Positions 17,572 to 29,122 are shown, numbered from the stretch's first letter. The stretch: DNA of 64,000 nucleotides from Cytophagales bacterium (GCA_017303805.1 JAFLBQ010000001.1:682001-746000); one strand, 5' to 3'. Made by a program: numbers and translations. Notes: generated by a model not told the origin, from the sequence alone.

Positions 17572-18242
17572 CAGTCTTGTAACATTTCGTTAGTGGTTAT
17601 TTTAAGCTGGCGAACGCCAGACACCTGCAAGAGGGTTTCCATAGCCCGTTGCTTGTCAACTCCTTTTTTAAAGGTAACTGCATAGTGGTAACGTAAGGTA
17701 TTCTCTTTGTTTACCAGCACGGTAACCAGCCGCGTGTGCAGGCACAAGGTATTCAATTCACGTTCAACAGCCGGCAATTCAGAAGTTTGTGCTATGGAAA
17801 AGAAGAGATGGCTTGGCTGTGCAAAGCTTTTGAAGGGCGATACATGCAAAAGAAACGCTACCAGGCAAAACAGAATAGATCCAACAAATGAAATCGTAAA
17901 GCCATACACGCCAATCGCTAACCCGGTACTCAGCGCGGCAAATAAAAACAACACATCGCGTGGGTCGTCCACGCGGGTTCGAAAGCGGATAATTGCCATG
18001 GCACCAAATACACCCAGCCCCCTCGCCAGGCTATCGCCTATGGCCATCATTACCAGTGTGGTTACTACGGCTCCCAGAATTAAGGATTGAAAGAAATTCT
18101 TCGGATAATTTTCGCCTGTAAAGGTTAAGCGATGGGTAATTGCAATAACCGATGCCAATACAAAAGCCCACAAAAACGAGTAGGTAATGTTTATCAGTTG
18201 CGGATACTCGTAAACGGGCTGGTCTGGAAATAACTCAAGCAT
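17571..18242 (-). CDS. DUF4956-family polytopic membrane protein
   Basis: 223 aa. Four hydrophobic segments in the first ~135 residues carry the family signature FGAMAIIRFRTRVDDPRDVLFLF..., followed by GLAIGVYGFTISFVGSILFCLVAFLLHV. The last ~80 residues form a cytoplasmic ferredoxin-like domain. In other bacteria DUF4956 proteins sit beside VTC-type polyphosphate polymerases and CotH kinases; neither is here. Instead it lies between a lamin-tail lipoprotein (4-bp gap upstream) and a HlyD/TolC pair, and may be their inner-membrane partner. Confidence 0.9.
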   Translation of the reverse strand: MLELFPDQPVYEYPQLINITYSFLWAFVLASVIAITHRLTFTGENYPKNFFQSLILGAVVTTLVMMAIGDSLARGLGVFGAMAIIRFRTRVDDPRDVLFLFAALSTGLAIGVYGFTISFVGSILFCLVAFLLHVSPFKSFAQPSHLFFSIAQTSELPAVERELNTLCLHTRLVTVLVNKENTLRYHYAVTFKKGVDKQRAMETLLQVSGVRQLKITTNEMLQD

Positions 18243-18246
18243 AAAA

Positions 18247-19497
18247 TCAATTGTTGGATTGCCCCGGTGTTGGTGTAGTAAATGCTTTCCAGGTAGAGGC
18301 CCCGTTAGTGGTTCGGCCCCAGCTTACATTGGGTGTTTGGGCTCCGAATGTGTACTCGTTTATAGTTCGGCCATCGATGTAGTAAATGCCCACGTCCTCT
18401 CCTGCTGCGTTCAGATTAAAGTCTGCATGCAGGGCGCCTTGTTCGGGTTCGTTATCGGCCCAGATAAGCAAGAAGCCACCGGGAGGTATGGTAGTTAGTG
18501 CGGGCTGGCCTTCGGGTATTTTATATTTAAAAGGGTTGGCTTTATTATCCGAAACATACATGCCCCCAATGTTTACGGCTACGGCACCGGCATTGTAAAT
18601 TTCAATCCAATCATCATAGGCAGCCGTGCCCGAGCTATTATCCGGACAACACGATGTATTGGCCGCCATAAACTCGTTGATGAACAGGTTGGGTAGTGGA
18701 TCGGTATTCAATAAATAGCTTAACACCTTGTTGGGTGCGGTAGCCGGCTCGTACGATTTCAAGCCGTTGGTTCCTTCTGCTTCCAGGTAGTACTCTACTT
18801 TGCCTGTTGTTGCCTGGGCCGGCAAGGTGGCTTTATAAAATCCTCCTTGCAACGTCATGGCTGCCGAAGCATAAGTACCGCCATTAAACCGGTAATAGAT
18901 CTTTACAGCAGCCAGGCCCTGTGTGCTTACCAGCGTGCAGCTAATTGTTACCGATTCATTCAGGCCGGGCACGATGGGTTGACGCGTGGCGCTTAAGATA
19001 GCCGGAGTCAGGCTTCCCCCATTGGAAGTGCCCCGGGTTGGGGTACCGGAAATTGCCATGCTTGCTGAGCCATCCGGGTACCGGCCATAGCTTTGCCCGC
19101 CACTAAGCTCCGGAAATTCAACCCGGTCTATCAACGTGCCGCTGGAGTTTTCCAGGTAAACTGTTTCACCGGTCGATGAAAGTTTAAAGTTGGTGTTCAA
19201 TCCAACACCTAAGTCGTTGCAAACCAAAATCAAAAAACCTTTGGCCTGAATGGTAGTTCCTGCAGGAATGGTGTATTTGGATGAGGCTTTATCGTAGATG
19301 AAGTAACCTCCGATATTCTTACTGGTTTCCAGATCGTTATAGAGTTCTATCCAATCTTCACCCGAAGCATACACTTCGTTTATATGCAGCCCCTCGGCTT
19401 GTACCGGGCGCTCGTCTTCAAGCGGGTCGCACCCGGTTAAGTATAACAAACAACCACACACACCAACCAGACAAATAACCTTAAGTAATCTCTTCAT
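18247..19497 (-). CDS. Lipoprotein with two lamin-tail domains
   Basis: 416 aa from the ATG at 19497; a TTG five codons upstream is less likely. The signal ends in the lipobox LTGC (Cys23). The first lamin-tail domain spans ~residues 35-135 (HINEVYASGEDWIELYNDLETSKNIGGYF, GFLILVCND), and the second ~265-400 (LFINEFMAANTSCCPDNSSG, DDWIEIYNAGAVAVNIGGMYVSD). Between them is a beta-sandwich (ITVSCTLVS-like, YYLEAEG). These domains occur on secreted CotH-kinase and nuclease proteins, but no catalytic domain is visible. It leads the operon with DUF4956, HlyD and TolC-like genes. Confidence 0.88.
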   Translation of the reverse strand: MKRLLKVICLVGVCGCLLYLTGCDPLEDERPVQAEGLHINEVYASGEDWIELYNDLETSKNIGGYFIYDKASSKYTIPAGTTIQAKGFLILVCNDLGVGLNTNFKLSSTGETVYLENSSGTLIDRVEFPELSGGQSYGRYPDGSASMAISGTPTRGTSNGGSLTPAILSATRQPIVPGLNESVTISCTLVSTQGLAAVKIYYRFNGGTYASAAMTLQGGFYKATLPAQATTGKVEYYLEAEGTNGLKSYEPATAPNKVLSYLLNTDPLPNLFINEFMAANTSCCPDNSSGTAAYDDWIEIYNAGAVAVNIGGMYVSDNKANPFKYKIPEGQPALTTIPPGGFLLIWADNEPEQGALHADFNLNAAGEDVGIYYIDGRTINEYTFGAQTPNVSWGRTTNGASTWKAFTTPTPGQSNN

Positions 19498-19606
19498 AGA
19501 CTTTAATAACAAAGAAACAATCCGTTAAAGATAAATTAATAACCGCAAACTGGTACACTTATTTTATGCAGGCGATGCGAATATGATGTGCAAATAAACC
19601 ACTGTC

Positions 19607-20320
19607 CTATTTGGGTGGTTGGCTGGGGCGTACTTCAATCTTACTGGGTAATGTGCGGGGGTTCATCTCCAATAAATCAACCACCAGTTTGCCAATGTCT
19701 TCGGGTTGTATTTTCCAGGCATCTTTTACCGAAGGGGTATGATTATTAAACTCGGTGGCTACCGAGCCCGGCATTATGGTAGAGACTTTTATTCCATGCT
19801 TGCGCAAATCCAGCATGGCAGCCTGCGTAAACCCAACTAATCCAAACTTGCTGGCATTGTAGGCAGCACCGTTCTCAAAAAAATTGGTGCCAGCCAGGCT
19901 TGCAATCGTAATAAGATAGCCCTGCGAATTCTTCAATGCTTCGAACGTGGCCTTTACCGAATAAAAAACTCCGGTAAGATTGGTGGCTATGGTTTCTTCC
20001 CACTGTGCAGGTGTTAAGGTTTCCACCGATCCGAAATGCCCGACACCTGCATTGGCTATCACGGCATCCAACCTGCCCCAAGTGTTTATTACCTTCGCTA
20101 CGGCTGCCGCCTGCTCATCATAACTGGTTACATCGGCCTCCATACATATAAGTCTTTCCGTGTAAGCTTTAAGTTTATGGGCGGCCGCCTGCAATGCACG
20201 CGTACTTCGCCCGGTTATAGCCACCCGGGCTCCTTTTTGTAAAAGCGCTTCGGCAATCCCAAAACCAATACCTTTCGAACCCCCTGTTATTAAAATTACT
20301 TTCTCTGCTAACGTTTTCAT
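19607..20320 (-). CDS. Short-chain dehydrogenase/reductase (SDR)
   Basis: 237 aa from the ATG at 20320. A frame 26 codons longer exists, but those residues precede the Rossmann fold and run into the promoter of the divergent ABC-F gene. Classical SDR features: TGGSKGIG cofactor loop, NAG in VIANAGVGHFG, catalytic Ser in TIASLAG and YNASK (Tyr-x-x-x-Lys). It reduces or oxidises an unidentified alcohol or ketone with NAD(P)H. It closely resembles the 3-oxoacyl-ACP-reductase-like general SDRs, but substrate cannot be assigned. Monocistronic. Confidence 0.93.
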   Translation of the reverse strand: MKTLAEKVILITGGSKGIGFGIAEALLQKGARVAITGRSTRALQAAAHKLKAYTERLICMEADVTSYDEQAAAVAKVINTWGRLDAVIANAGVGHFGSVETLTPAQWEETIATNLTGVFYSVKATFEALKNSQGYLITIASLAGTNFFENGAAYNASKFGLVGFTQAAMLDLRKHGIKVSTIMPGSVATEFNNHTPSVKDAWKIQPEDIGKLVVDLLEMNPRTLPSKIEVRPSQPPK

Positions 20321-20344
20321 TGCCTTGTTTTTGGGGAAAGATAG

Positions 20345-22033
<1,689 letters not shown>

Positions 22034-22066
22034 TAGGCGGGCATAGCTATTTCAGACTTCATAAAA

Positions 22067-22098
22067 AAAGCCCCGACTTTATCGAGGCTTCTTTATTT
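22067..22098. terminator. Bidirectional intrinsic terminator between the ABC-F and TPR genes
   Basis: Hairpin AGCCCCGA-CTTTA-TCGAGGCT (one bulge) flanked by an A-run on the left and TTCTTTATTTTT on the right. It can serve the converging ABC-F (+) and TPR (-) transcripts. Confidence 0.8.
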
Positions 22099-22112
22099 TT
22101 CTAAAGAGTAGC

Positions 22113-23333
22113 TTAATCTACTTCTTCACCTAAGGTTTTTAATCTTTTCTTCACCCGGTTTACGCTGGGTTGCACATCTAAATCACCATAGATGGTAAGC
22201 AGGCTATACAATACATTCACATCGTCAGGCGAAATTTTTTCGCAAGACTCTACGTAAGGCAGTGCCACCTTTAATTTGGCTACGTATTGTTTATCCAATT
22301 CTAATGCTTTTGCCAAATCTGCTTTCGAGTTCGACAGGTGACTCATTTGGTCTTTAATTGTCTTGGCATCTTTCCAGTAAATATCAGCCAGCATGGCTGC
22401 AGCATCAAAATTCTTAGGGTCTTTCGCAAGCACTTTGGTATATGATTGTTTGGCGTTTTCAATTTCACCAATCTCTTGCTGCAAGCGGCCTAACAAATAA
22501 AGTTGTTGCGTGTCGTTCGGGTCTTTTTGCAACGATTCTTCCACCATCTTCTTAGCAACATCATACTTCTTTTCGTTCAGGTAAATGCTAAGCTCGGTTT
22601 GGCCGAAGTCGCTGTTTTTGGGATGATGCTTTTTAGCCTCTTGTAAGATTTTAAGGGCTGTTTCAGAATCTTTGCGTTTGTTGTAGTACACATCTACCAA
22701 CACAATGTAAGAATCTACCGACTTACCACCTTTGGCGTGGTACTTCTTAATGTAGTCAATCGATTTATCCAATTCATCGGCAGCAGGCGCGAAGAACACA
22801 CCTGCATTCATCAACACGGCTGTATCTTCCGGAATGAAATACAGTGTTTTTTCAACAAAGGAGAATGCCTTTTTGTAATCCTTATCATCCGAATAGGCGC
22901 TGATACCTTTTCTGAAATACGCATCGGCAAGCATCGCGTTTACCTGGTTGTTAAGCAACGGAAGTCCGTAGGCATCGGTAACGAAGTTTGCCGATTTATC
23001 TTTATCAAGTTCTTTCGCTTTATCAAACGATTCTTTTGCGATTGGAAATCCATCGGCAACCAACGATTTGTATTTGGTTTCGCGGGTTGTATCAAACGCG
23101 GCATACACCAGACCTTTTACAAACCATGCTTTGGCAGCATTTTTTGAAGGGCCACCTTTTTTGTCAACCATAAACTCCTGGCTGGCCGTGGTAATGTCTA
23201 TTATAGCTTTAGCTTCATCTAATTTACCGGCTTTTAATGCCTTCTCGGCATTGCCAACGTTAGGCTTAATTTCCTTTTGTGCAAAAGCCACAAAAGGCAG
23301 TACGCCCAGTACAAAAACAACTATTCTTTTCAT
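22113..23333 (-). CDS. Periplasmic tetratricopeptide-repeat protein
   Basis: 406 aa with a signal peptide (cut near AFA-Q). The rest is a series of TPR units, for example YKKAFSFVEKTLYFIPEDTAVL, ETALKILQEAKKHHPKNSDF and DTQQLYLLGRLQQEIGEIENAKQSYTKVL. It is probably a periplasmic scaffold. The start is 23 bp after the gyrA stop, so it is likely read through from gyrA. No enzymatic domain is seen. Confidence 0.85.
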   Translation of the reverse strand: MKRIVVFVLGVLPFVAFAQKEIKPNVGNAEKALKAGKLDEAKAIIDITTASQEFMVDKKGGPSKNAAKAWFVKGLVYAAFDTTRETKYKSLVADGFPIAKESFDKAKELDKDKSANFVTDAYGLPLLNNQVNAMLADAYFRKGISAYSDDKDYKKAFSFVEKTLYFIPEDTAVLMNAGVFFAPAADELDKSIDYIKKYHAKGGKSVDSYIVLVDVYYNKRKDSETALKILQEAKKHHPKNSDFGQTELSIYLNEKKYDVAKKMVEESLQKDPNDTQQLYLLGRLQQEIGEIENAKQSYTKVLAKDPKNFDAAAMLADIYWKDAKTIKDQMSHLSNSKADLAKALELDKQYVAKLKVALPYVESCEKISPDDVNVLYSLLTIYGDLDVQPSVNRVKKRLKTLGEEVD

Positions 23334-23356
23334 TTCAATTTAAGGTTTAGTTCACT

Positions 23357-25861
23357 TTAATTTTGTTCTGTTTCTGGTTTAGGTTCAGTTGCTTCGCCTT
23401 CCATCTTCTGAATTTTCTCTACCGATGAGATGGCATCTTCTTCATTTAGCTTAATCAACCGAACTCCCTGTGTAGCCCGGCCCATCACACGCAATTCGGT
23501 AACACTAATGCGAATACTAATACCCGATTTATTAATAATCATCAGGTCATCGTTATCTACCACCTCCTTGATGGCAACAAGCTTGCCAGTTTTTTCGGTG
23601 ATGTTGATGGTCTTTACGCCTTTGCCGCCCCTGCGGGTAATCCGGTAATCGTCAATAGAGGAGCGTTTTCCGTAGCCCTTCTCCGAAACCACCAGCAAGT
23701 TGGCATCGGCCCGGCTTATACACACCATCCCAATCACCTTATCCTCGTCCGACTCCAGTGTGGCCGCACGTACCCCGGCCGCTGTACGACCCATCGGGCG
23801 CACATCGGCTTCGTTAAACCGAACGGCCTTCCCTTCACTTTTGGCAATAATAATATCGTTGCTGCCGTTTGTCAATGCTGCATTCAACAAGCGGTCGCCA
23901 TCGTTTATGGTTATGGCTGCAATACCGTTGGCGCGTGGCCGCGAATAGGCTTCCAACGAGGTCTTTTTAATCGTGCCCTTTTCGGTACACAAAATCACAT
24001 ACGTGTTGTTGAGGTAATTTTCCTCTACCAGGTCTTTTACATTCAAGATTGCCTTCACGCGGTCGCCTGGCTGAATGTTGAGTAGGTTTTGAATGGCCCG
24101 GCCCTTCGAGGTTTTGGTGCCCTCCGGAATTTCGTAGGCTTTTTTCCAATACACCTGGCCCTGTTCGGTAAAGATGAGCAAGTAATTATGTGCTTGCGCA
24201 ATAAATAAATGCTCTGTAAAGTCATCTTCTTTGGTGCCGGCTGCCTTCGACCCAATACCACCCCGCCCCTGCGTGCGGTACTCCGATAGCGAAGTTCTCT
24301 TTACATATCCCTGGTTAGAAACGGTTATTACCATTTCTTCATTCGGAATCATGTCTTCGAGGGTAATGTCGTCATCGCTGTGCACTACTTCGGTTCTGCG
24401 CTTATCGCCATAGCGCTCTTTCATCTCGGTAAGTTCTTCCTTAATGATGCTCATGCGCAATCCTTCGTTACCCAGAATTTCATTCAGCCGGTCTATTAAT
24501 GCTTTTACTTCGGCATATTCATTTTGAATTTTTTCACGCTCCAAACCGGTGAGGCGCTGCAAGCGCATTTCCAAAATAGCCTTGGCCTGAATTTCGGATA
24601 ACTTGAATTGTTCAATCAAGCCGGCCTTTGCAATTTCTGGGTCGCGCGAGTTGCGGATAAGTGCAATTACTTCGTCTAAATGGTCGAGCGCAATCAGGTA
24701 CCCTTCCAGTATGTGGGCGCGCTTTTCGGCTTCATTCAACTCAAATTTTGTTCTGCGCACCACCACTTCGTGGCGATGATCCACAAAATGAACAATCAGA
24801 TCTTTCAGGTTAAGGGTTTGTGGGCGGCCTTTTACCAGCGCCACGTTGTTTACCCCAAACGAAGACTGAAGTTGGGTGTATTTGTAAAGGTTGTTGAGTA
24901 CAATGTTGGGAATTGCATCTTTCTTCAGGTCATAAACAACCCGGTATCCTTCCCGGTCCGATTCATCGCGGATGTCGCTAATGCCTTCTAATTTTTTCTC
25001 GTTGATCAGAGCGGCAGTCTTTTCAATCATCTGCGCTTTGTTCACCATGTAGGGAACTTCGGTTACAACAATCTGATCGCGCCCGTTGCTATTGGTAACA
25101 ATTTCTGCTTTGGCGCGAATAACAATTCTGCCTCTTCCCGTAAGGAAAGCTTCCTGCACACCCTGGTAGCCATAAATTAGCGCCCCCGTAGGAAAGTCCG
25201 GGGCTGTAACAAATTTCATCAGTTCCGGTATGGTAATGTCTTTATTGTCGATGTAGGCACAAATGCCATCCACAACTTCGGTAAGGTTGTGCGGGGCCAT
25301 ATTGGTGGCCATGCCCACGGCAATCCCACTCGATCCATTAATTAACAGGTTTGGAATTTTACCGGGCAACACGGTGGGCTCGGTAAGCGAGTCATCAAAG
25401 TTCGGTTGAAAGTCAACCGTTTCTTTGTTGATGTCGGAAAGCAATTCTTCTGCAATCCGCTTTAAGCGGGCCTCGGTATAGCGCATGGCTGCGGGCGAGT
25501 CGCCATCGATAGAGCCAAAGTTTCCCTGGCCATCAACCAATGTATAGCGCAACGACCAATCCTGTGCCATTCGCACCATGGTATAGTAAACCGAAGCATC
25601 GCCATGAGGGTGGTATTTACCCAACACCTCCCCTACAATACGGGCCGATTTTTTATAGGGTTTGTTGTAGTTTACACCCAACTCCAGCATGCCGTAAAGC
25701 ACCCTGCGGTGCACCGGCTTTAAACCATCGCGCACATCGGGTAAGGCTCTCGATACGATTACCGACATCGAATAATCGATGTAAGCGCCCCGCATCTCGT
25801 CTTCAATATTTATCGGAATTATGTTTTGCCGTTCGGGCAAGTTGGTGCTTTCGTCAGCCAC
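23357..25861 (-). CDS. gyrA: DNA gyrase subunit A
   Basis: 834 aa, full length. The catalytic core includes [10 protein letters not shown] with the DNA-linking Tyr128. The C-terminal beta-pinwheel carries the GyrA-box ([13 protein letters not shown]), which separates gyrase from topoisomerase IV ParC. The quinolone-resistance segment reads [11 protein letters not shown]: Ala89 and Tyr93 stand at the positions of E. coli Ser83 and Asp87. The enzyme introduces negative supercoils with GyrB, which is not in this window. Followed by a TPR protein gene after 23 bp. Confidence 0.97.
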   Translation of the reverse strand: MADESTNLPERQNIIPINIEDEMRGAYIDYSMSVIVSRALPDVRDGLKPVHRRVLYGMLELGVNYNKPYKKSARIVGEVLGKYHPHGDASVYYTMVRMAQDWSLRYTLVDGQGNFGSIDGDSPAAMRYTEARLKRIAEELLSDINKETVDFQPNFDDSLTEPTVLPGKIPNLLINGSSGIAVGMATNMAPHNLTEVVDGICAYIDNKDITIPELMKFVTAPDFPTGALIYGYQGVQEAFLTGRGRIVIRAKAEIVTNSNGRDQIVVTEVPYMVNKAQMIEKTAALINEKKLEGISDIRDESDREGYRVVYDLKKDAIPNIVLNNLYKYTQLQSSFGVNNVALVKGRPQTLNLKDLIVHFVDHRHEVVVRRTKFELNEAEKRAHILEGYLIALDHLDEVIALIRNSRDPEIAKAGLIEQFKLSEIQAKAILEMRLQRLTGLEREKIQNEYAEVKALIDRLNEILGNEGLRMSIIKEELTEMKERYGDKRRTEVVHSDDDITLEDMIPNEEMVITVSNQGYVKRTSLSEYRTQGRGGIGSKAAGTKEDDFTEHLFIAQAHNYLLIFTEQGQVYWKKAYEIPEGTKTSKGRAIQNLLNIQPGDRVKAILNVKDLVEENYLNNTYVILCTEKGTIKKTSLEAYSRPRANGIAAITINDGDRLLNAALTNGSNDIIIAKSEGKAVRFNEADVRPMGRTAAGVRAATLESDEDKVIGMVCISRADANLLVVSEKGYGKRSSIDDYRITRRGGKGVKTINITEKTGKLVAIKEVVDNDDLMIINKSGISIRISVTELRVMGRATQGVRLIKLNEEDAISSVEKIQKMEGEATEPKPETEQN

Positions 25862-25947
25862 TGATTTGCAAGTTTAATGTAGTTGGATTTTCTGCTGCCA
25901 GGCAGGAAGAAAATCGTCCCTGCAAGGTATGTAATTTTGATTAATCT

Positions 25948-25980
25948 GTAAGCCGGCAAGGTGGCTTACCCCGGTTTTTT
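25948..25980. terminator. Hairpin followed by T-run between the beta-barrel gene and gyrA
   Basis: Perfect 7-bp stem GTAAGCC (25948-25954) / GGCTTAC (25963-25969), then CCCGG and six T on the + strand. The T-run orientation does not serve either minus-strand neighbour, so its role is unclear. Confidence 0.35.
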
Positions 25981-26009
25981 TAACTGCCGAAAGTGCGATT
26001 TACCGGTAG

Positions 26010-26945
26010 CTAATAAGGGTTTAGTTTACGCTTGTTTTTGCCCTTGTACTTTATCAGTTCCGGATGGTTTTCGCCATAACCGGGGTTCTGTTTTTTGAAG
26101 ATCGGATGCACGCGGCTCCGGTACTCTTTATTACCGTGTGCATGGTTAATCTGAATCTTACAGTCTTTGAGGTAGCAACGGGGTAACTCTGGAATTGAAT
26201 AGGTTAAACCCACCTGCAGGTAGGCCGCATTCATGCGATGGCGGATGGTGCTATTGTTGCTTTCGGGCATGGCAAGGTTGTACCGTTTAAATTCGTAGCT
26301 GGTGCGCGCAAAAAGTCGCAGGTATTCAGAGAGTTCGCGCTCGGCTGTAACGCCAAGGTTAAAGTAGGCACCCCGTTTTATCAGGCTGTTGTCAAAGTTT
26401 CTACCTGGTTTGTAGCTGCCTACCTGTAGGTCGCCCGTAAACAAGTACTTATCAATTCGATAGAAAGAACCTCCGGCATAGCCAAAGAACTTGCGCATCC
26501 AGCCCTGGTAGTGGTCTGGCCTAAAAGTACCTATTTCCGCTTTGTACGAAATTGGCTCAAAGGTGCCGAGGGTAAGATGCTCATACCCATAGCCGGCACC
26601 CAGCCGGTATCGCTTCAAAAACTCATAGTGTATTGTTACCTGAAAGGGAATGTTTTTGCCTCGGCCCTTAAATCCTATTTTGGCAGTGTCGCCCCGAACC
26701 AGAAAGGTTGCCGGGGTAATCGCTAACGTATCGCGCTTGGCGCGATTTATCCAATTGGTATAGGTAGAATCAAAGGTGGTATTGTAAAATACGCGGGGCT
26801 TAAATCCCGGCCGTTTCAAAATTCCGAAATCATCCAACCCGTGCTGCATGTAGGTGTTGCCATACCCCAGGCTAGCCCCAAACCGGAACCGCGTTATAAA
26901 CTTGCGGATGGTGTTGGGTTTTCGTTCGGCATAAATCGTCTCCAA
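26010..26945 (-). CDS. Outer-membrane beta-barrel protein, unknown function (start uncertain)
   Basis: At least 311 aa of alternating beta-strand sequence (FRFGASLGYGNTYMQHGLDDFG, YRLGAGYGYEHLTLGTF, AAYLQVGLTYSIP) with a basic C-terminal tail. The TTG at 26945 is only a formal start. Directly upstream in the same frame (to about 27055) lies a clear signal peptide (hydrophobic LWLGVFLFPELAVAQ) preceded by Lys-rich residues, but no ATG, GTG or TTG precedes it. The true start is probably near 27050 with an unusual codon, or the ATG has been lost. Follows the COG3014 lipoprotein gene on the same strand. Confidence 0.7.
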   Translation of the reverse strand: METIYAERKPNTIRKFITRFRFGASLGYGNTYMQHGLDDFGILKRPGFKPRVFYNTTFDSTYTNWINRAKRDTLAITPATFLVRGDTAKIGFKGRGKNIPFQVTIHYEFLKRYRLGAGYGYEHLTLGTFEPISYKAEIGTFRPDHYQGWMRKFFGYAGGSFYRIDKYLFTGDLQVGSYKPGRNFDNSLIKRGAYFNLGVTAERELSEYLRLFARTSYEFKRYNLAMPESNNSTIRHRMNAAYLQVGLTYSIPELPRCYLKDCKIQINHAHGNKEYRSRVHPIFKKQNPGYGENHPELIKYKGKNKRKLNPY

Positions 26946-27096
26946 CGGAAAAGTGGGCTTCTTATCGTCCTGTGCTACCGCTAATTCCGGAAACAGAAAT
27001 ACGCCCAGCCATAAGGAAAGAGATATGCAGAACTTTTTGTTCAGGATGAATGATTTTAAAACCTTAAAGATAGCAGGCAGAACGGGATGGTAAAAA

Positions 27097-28518
27097 TCAA
27101 TATCCGAACTGGCCGTAATTTGGGTACCGGCTTTCTAACGAACTAAAGGTATGAAACAGTATTTGCCCGCGCGTAAGCTGGTAATTGAAAGTGTGGGTAT
27201 CGGTTTGGGCTCCGGTTTGAAGTTTTAATGTGATGGAGCTCTTGCCTTCGGGTAAGGCAAGGCGCGTATAATAAATGCTGTGCGGCAAAGTTTGCCAGTT
27301 ACGGGTATCGGCTTTTTCTGTTATGGCATTAATAACTCCCAACACCGAACCCAGGGCTTTGTCTTCTTTACGTAACTGATTTTCGGTAACCTTTTTTAAG
27401 GCTGCCCGAATCAACGCCTTGCTCAGCTCCAGGTGCATGCGCTGTTGCAAACTTTTAAAGGCAATCTGGTTTACATCTTCCAGCAGTTGCAATGGTAGCT
27501 CGGCCTCATTTGCCGTAATGGTGGCCTGGCTATAAAACTGCGGCCGCTCCAGGTATCGCGGAAACGCCACTCGAAAGATTTGGAGATTGCCAAGGCCGTC
27601 TTTGTCTTTCTGATCATAACCATCCAGCGAAAAGGGAAAACTAATGCCTAATTGTTCGTTATAGAAATACACCCAATTATCGCGCTTGTTAACCGCAAAG
27701 GTAAGCCCCCACTCGGCTTTGATGGGCGCCAGCCCGTTGTGCCAGAAAAATATTACTTCGCCACCCGTGTGCGGTTTATATTCATACTCGGGCATTTGCA
27801 ATTTTGCTTTAAAGAATTCAAACTCTTCGGTTAAACCACTTAGCCAGGCGGTACGCAACAAATCAACTTTAAGCTGTTGGGGTGTGTGGGCACGAAACAA
27901 CCGGCTGTAATCTTCCTCGTACACGGCAAGGGCATTGCGGTACGCTATAAACGCATTGTTATAATCTTTATCAGATTCATAAATCAAACCCATTAGGGTA
28001 TGGATGAAGGCATCGCGCTGATATTTTTCGTTGCTACTGTAGCGATCGCTGAGTTGTTGGAGGCGGGTATTTACCCTGCGGCATTCTACCAGGGCGGCTT
28101 GCGTATTTCCAAGTTTCAAATAGTTGATGGCTTTGTAATATAAAACCATCAGGTGTTCGTGGTCTTCGCCTCGATAGGTGGTAATAGTGGGGTTAGTGAG
28201 GTACGAGGCAACCTCGTTCAGATAATTGATGCGGTAATCTTCACCAAACAAATAGGCCTTTTCAAAGTAGCGGTTGCTCTCCTCGTACTGGCCTGTCATA
28301 GAAAGCACCAGGCCATTGTTTACATAATAGAGAAACTCCCGTTTGCTGTTGGCTTCTTTCGTGTTGCTTTGCAAGGTGGCCAAAGCCGCCTGTAAATTGC
28401 CGCGCTCAAACTCCTGATTAAAGCTCTGATTAGCCTGGTAGTAACTTGCGCAGCCGGCTGTTAGCCACAGCGCCAGCAGGGTGGTTGCCTTTGCAAGGTG
28501 TTTGCTTCGAAAGCGCAT
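27097..28518 (-). CDS. COG3014-family lipoprotein with TPR-like region
   Basis: 473 aa. Lipobox TAGC near residue 22. The N-terminal half is made of TPR-like helices (YVNNGLVLSMTGQYEESNRYFEKAY, LKLGNTQAALVECRRVNTRLQQL, FIHTLMGLIYESDKDYNNAFIAYRNAL). The C-terminal half is beta-rich with a helical KALIRAALKKVTE segment. This family is typically encoded beside LpoB-like lipoproteins, as here (12 bp downstream of one). Probably outer-membrane anchored, and plausibly linked to peptidoglycan synthesis by that association. Confidence 0.8.
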   Translation of the reverse strand: MRFRSKHLAKATTLLALWLTAGCASYYQANQSFNQEFERGNLQAALATLQSNTKEANSKREFLYYVNNGLVLSMTGQYEESNRYFEKAYLFGEDYRINYLNEVASYLTNPTITTYRGEDHEHLMVLYYKAINYLKLGNTQAALVECRRVNTRLQQLSDRYSSNEKYQRDAFIHTLMGLIYESDKDYNNAFIAYRNALAVYEEDYSRLFRAHTPQQLKVDLLRTAWLSGLTEEFEFFKAKLQMPEYEYKPHTGGEVIFFWHNGLAPIKAEWGLTFAVNKRDNWVYFYNEQLGISFPFSLDGYDQKDKDGLGNLQIFRVAFPRYLERPQFYSQATITANEAELPLQLLEDVNQIAFKSLQQRMHLELSKALIRAALKKVTENQLRKEDKALGSVLGVINAITEKADTRNWQTLPHSIYYTRLALPEGKSSITLKLQTGAQTDTHTFNYQLTRGQILFHTFSSLESRYPNYGQFGY

Positions 28519-28530
28519 AGCCCACGCAGG

Positions 28531-29103
28531 TTACTTACGAATGTATTTTTTAATCTCGTGCTGTCCGTACCAGATGCGCTTGTTGGTTTGCATATCGGTA
28601 AGAAAAAGTGTGGTGATGTAATTAACTACCCGCTGCTTGTTCAACACATCCGTTTCGGAAGTCATCTCGCCAAAGAGCATGAGGTTGGCGCCCGTTTCTT
28701 TACCCCATTGCGCTACTGTGGCCGGATCGGCAAAGTCCTGTTGTTGGGCCCGCTCTTCGCGCAGTTTATCCCGAAAGGTATCGGACTCCACCAGGTCGGC
28801 CAGGTTGGAATTGAACAAGGCAACTTCAAATTTTTTTATGTAGGTGGTGGCATCGATGTGCTCGCTGGTGCGATTGCGGATAAGCCCAACAATAATAGCC
28901 GGGCGTTTACCCAACTCTTTTGCATACTCTTTATACCGTGTGCTGCTTACCAATTCGGCAATCATCTTATCGGCAACCTGGCGCGAGTCCGTATCGTTCC
29001 AACGGCCGCTCAAATCTATTTGCTGATTTGGATCGATGCGCGATACCGTTGGCGAGCACCCAATCAGCAACACCACCAACAAAAGAACACTTGTTATTTT
29101 CAT
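28531..29103 (-). CDS. LpoB-like penicillin-binding-protein activator lipoprotein
   Basis: 190 aa. Lipobox LIGC (Cys16). The mature part follows the LpoB plan: LSGRWNDTDSRQVADKMIAEL, RPAIIVGLIRNRTSEHIDATTYIKKFEVAL, and the later ANLMLFGEMTSE and TLFLTDMQTNKRIWYGQHEIKKY. LpoB proteins reach from the outer membrane to stimulate class A penicillin-binding proteins. 19 bp after rpe and 12 bp before the COG3014 lipoprotein, so one transcript is likely. Confidence 0.85.
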   Translation of the reverse strand: MKITSVLLLVVLLIGCSPTVSRIDPNQQIDLSGRWNDTDSRQVADKMIAELVSSTRYKEYAKELGKRPAIIVGLIRNRTSEHIDATTYIKKFEVALFNSNLADLVESDTFRDKLREERAQQQDFADPATVAQWGKETGANLMLFGEMTSETDVLNKQRVVNYITTLFLTDMQTNKRIWYGQHEIKKYIRK

Positions 29104-29122
29104 GCACTCGCGGTTACAACTT

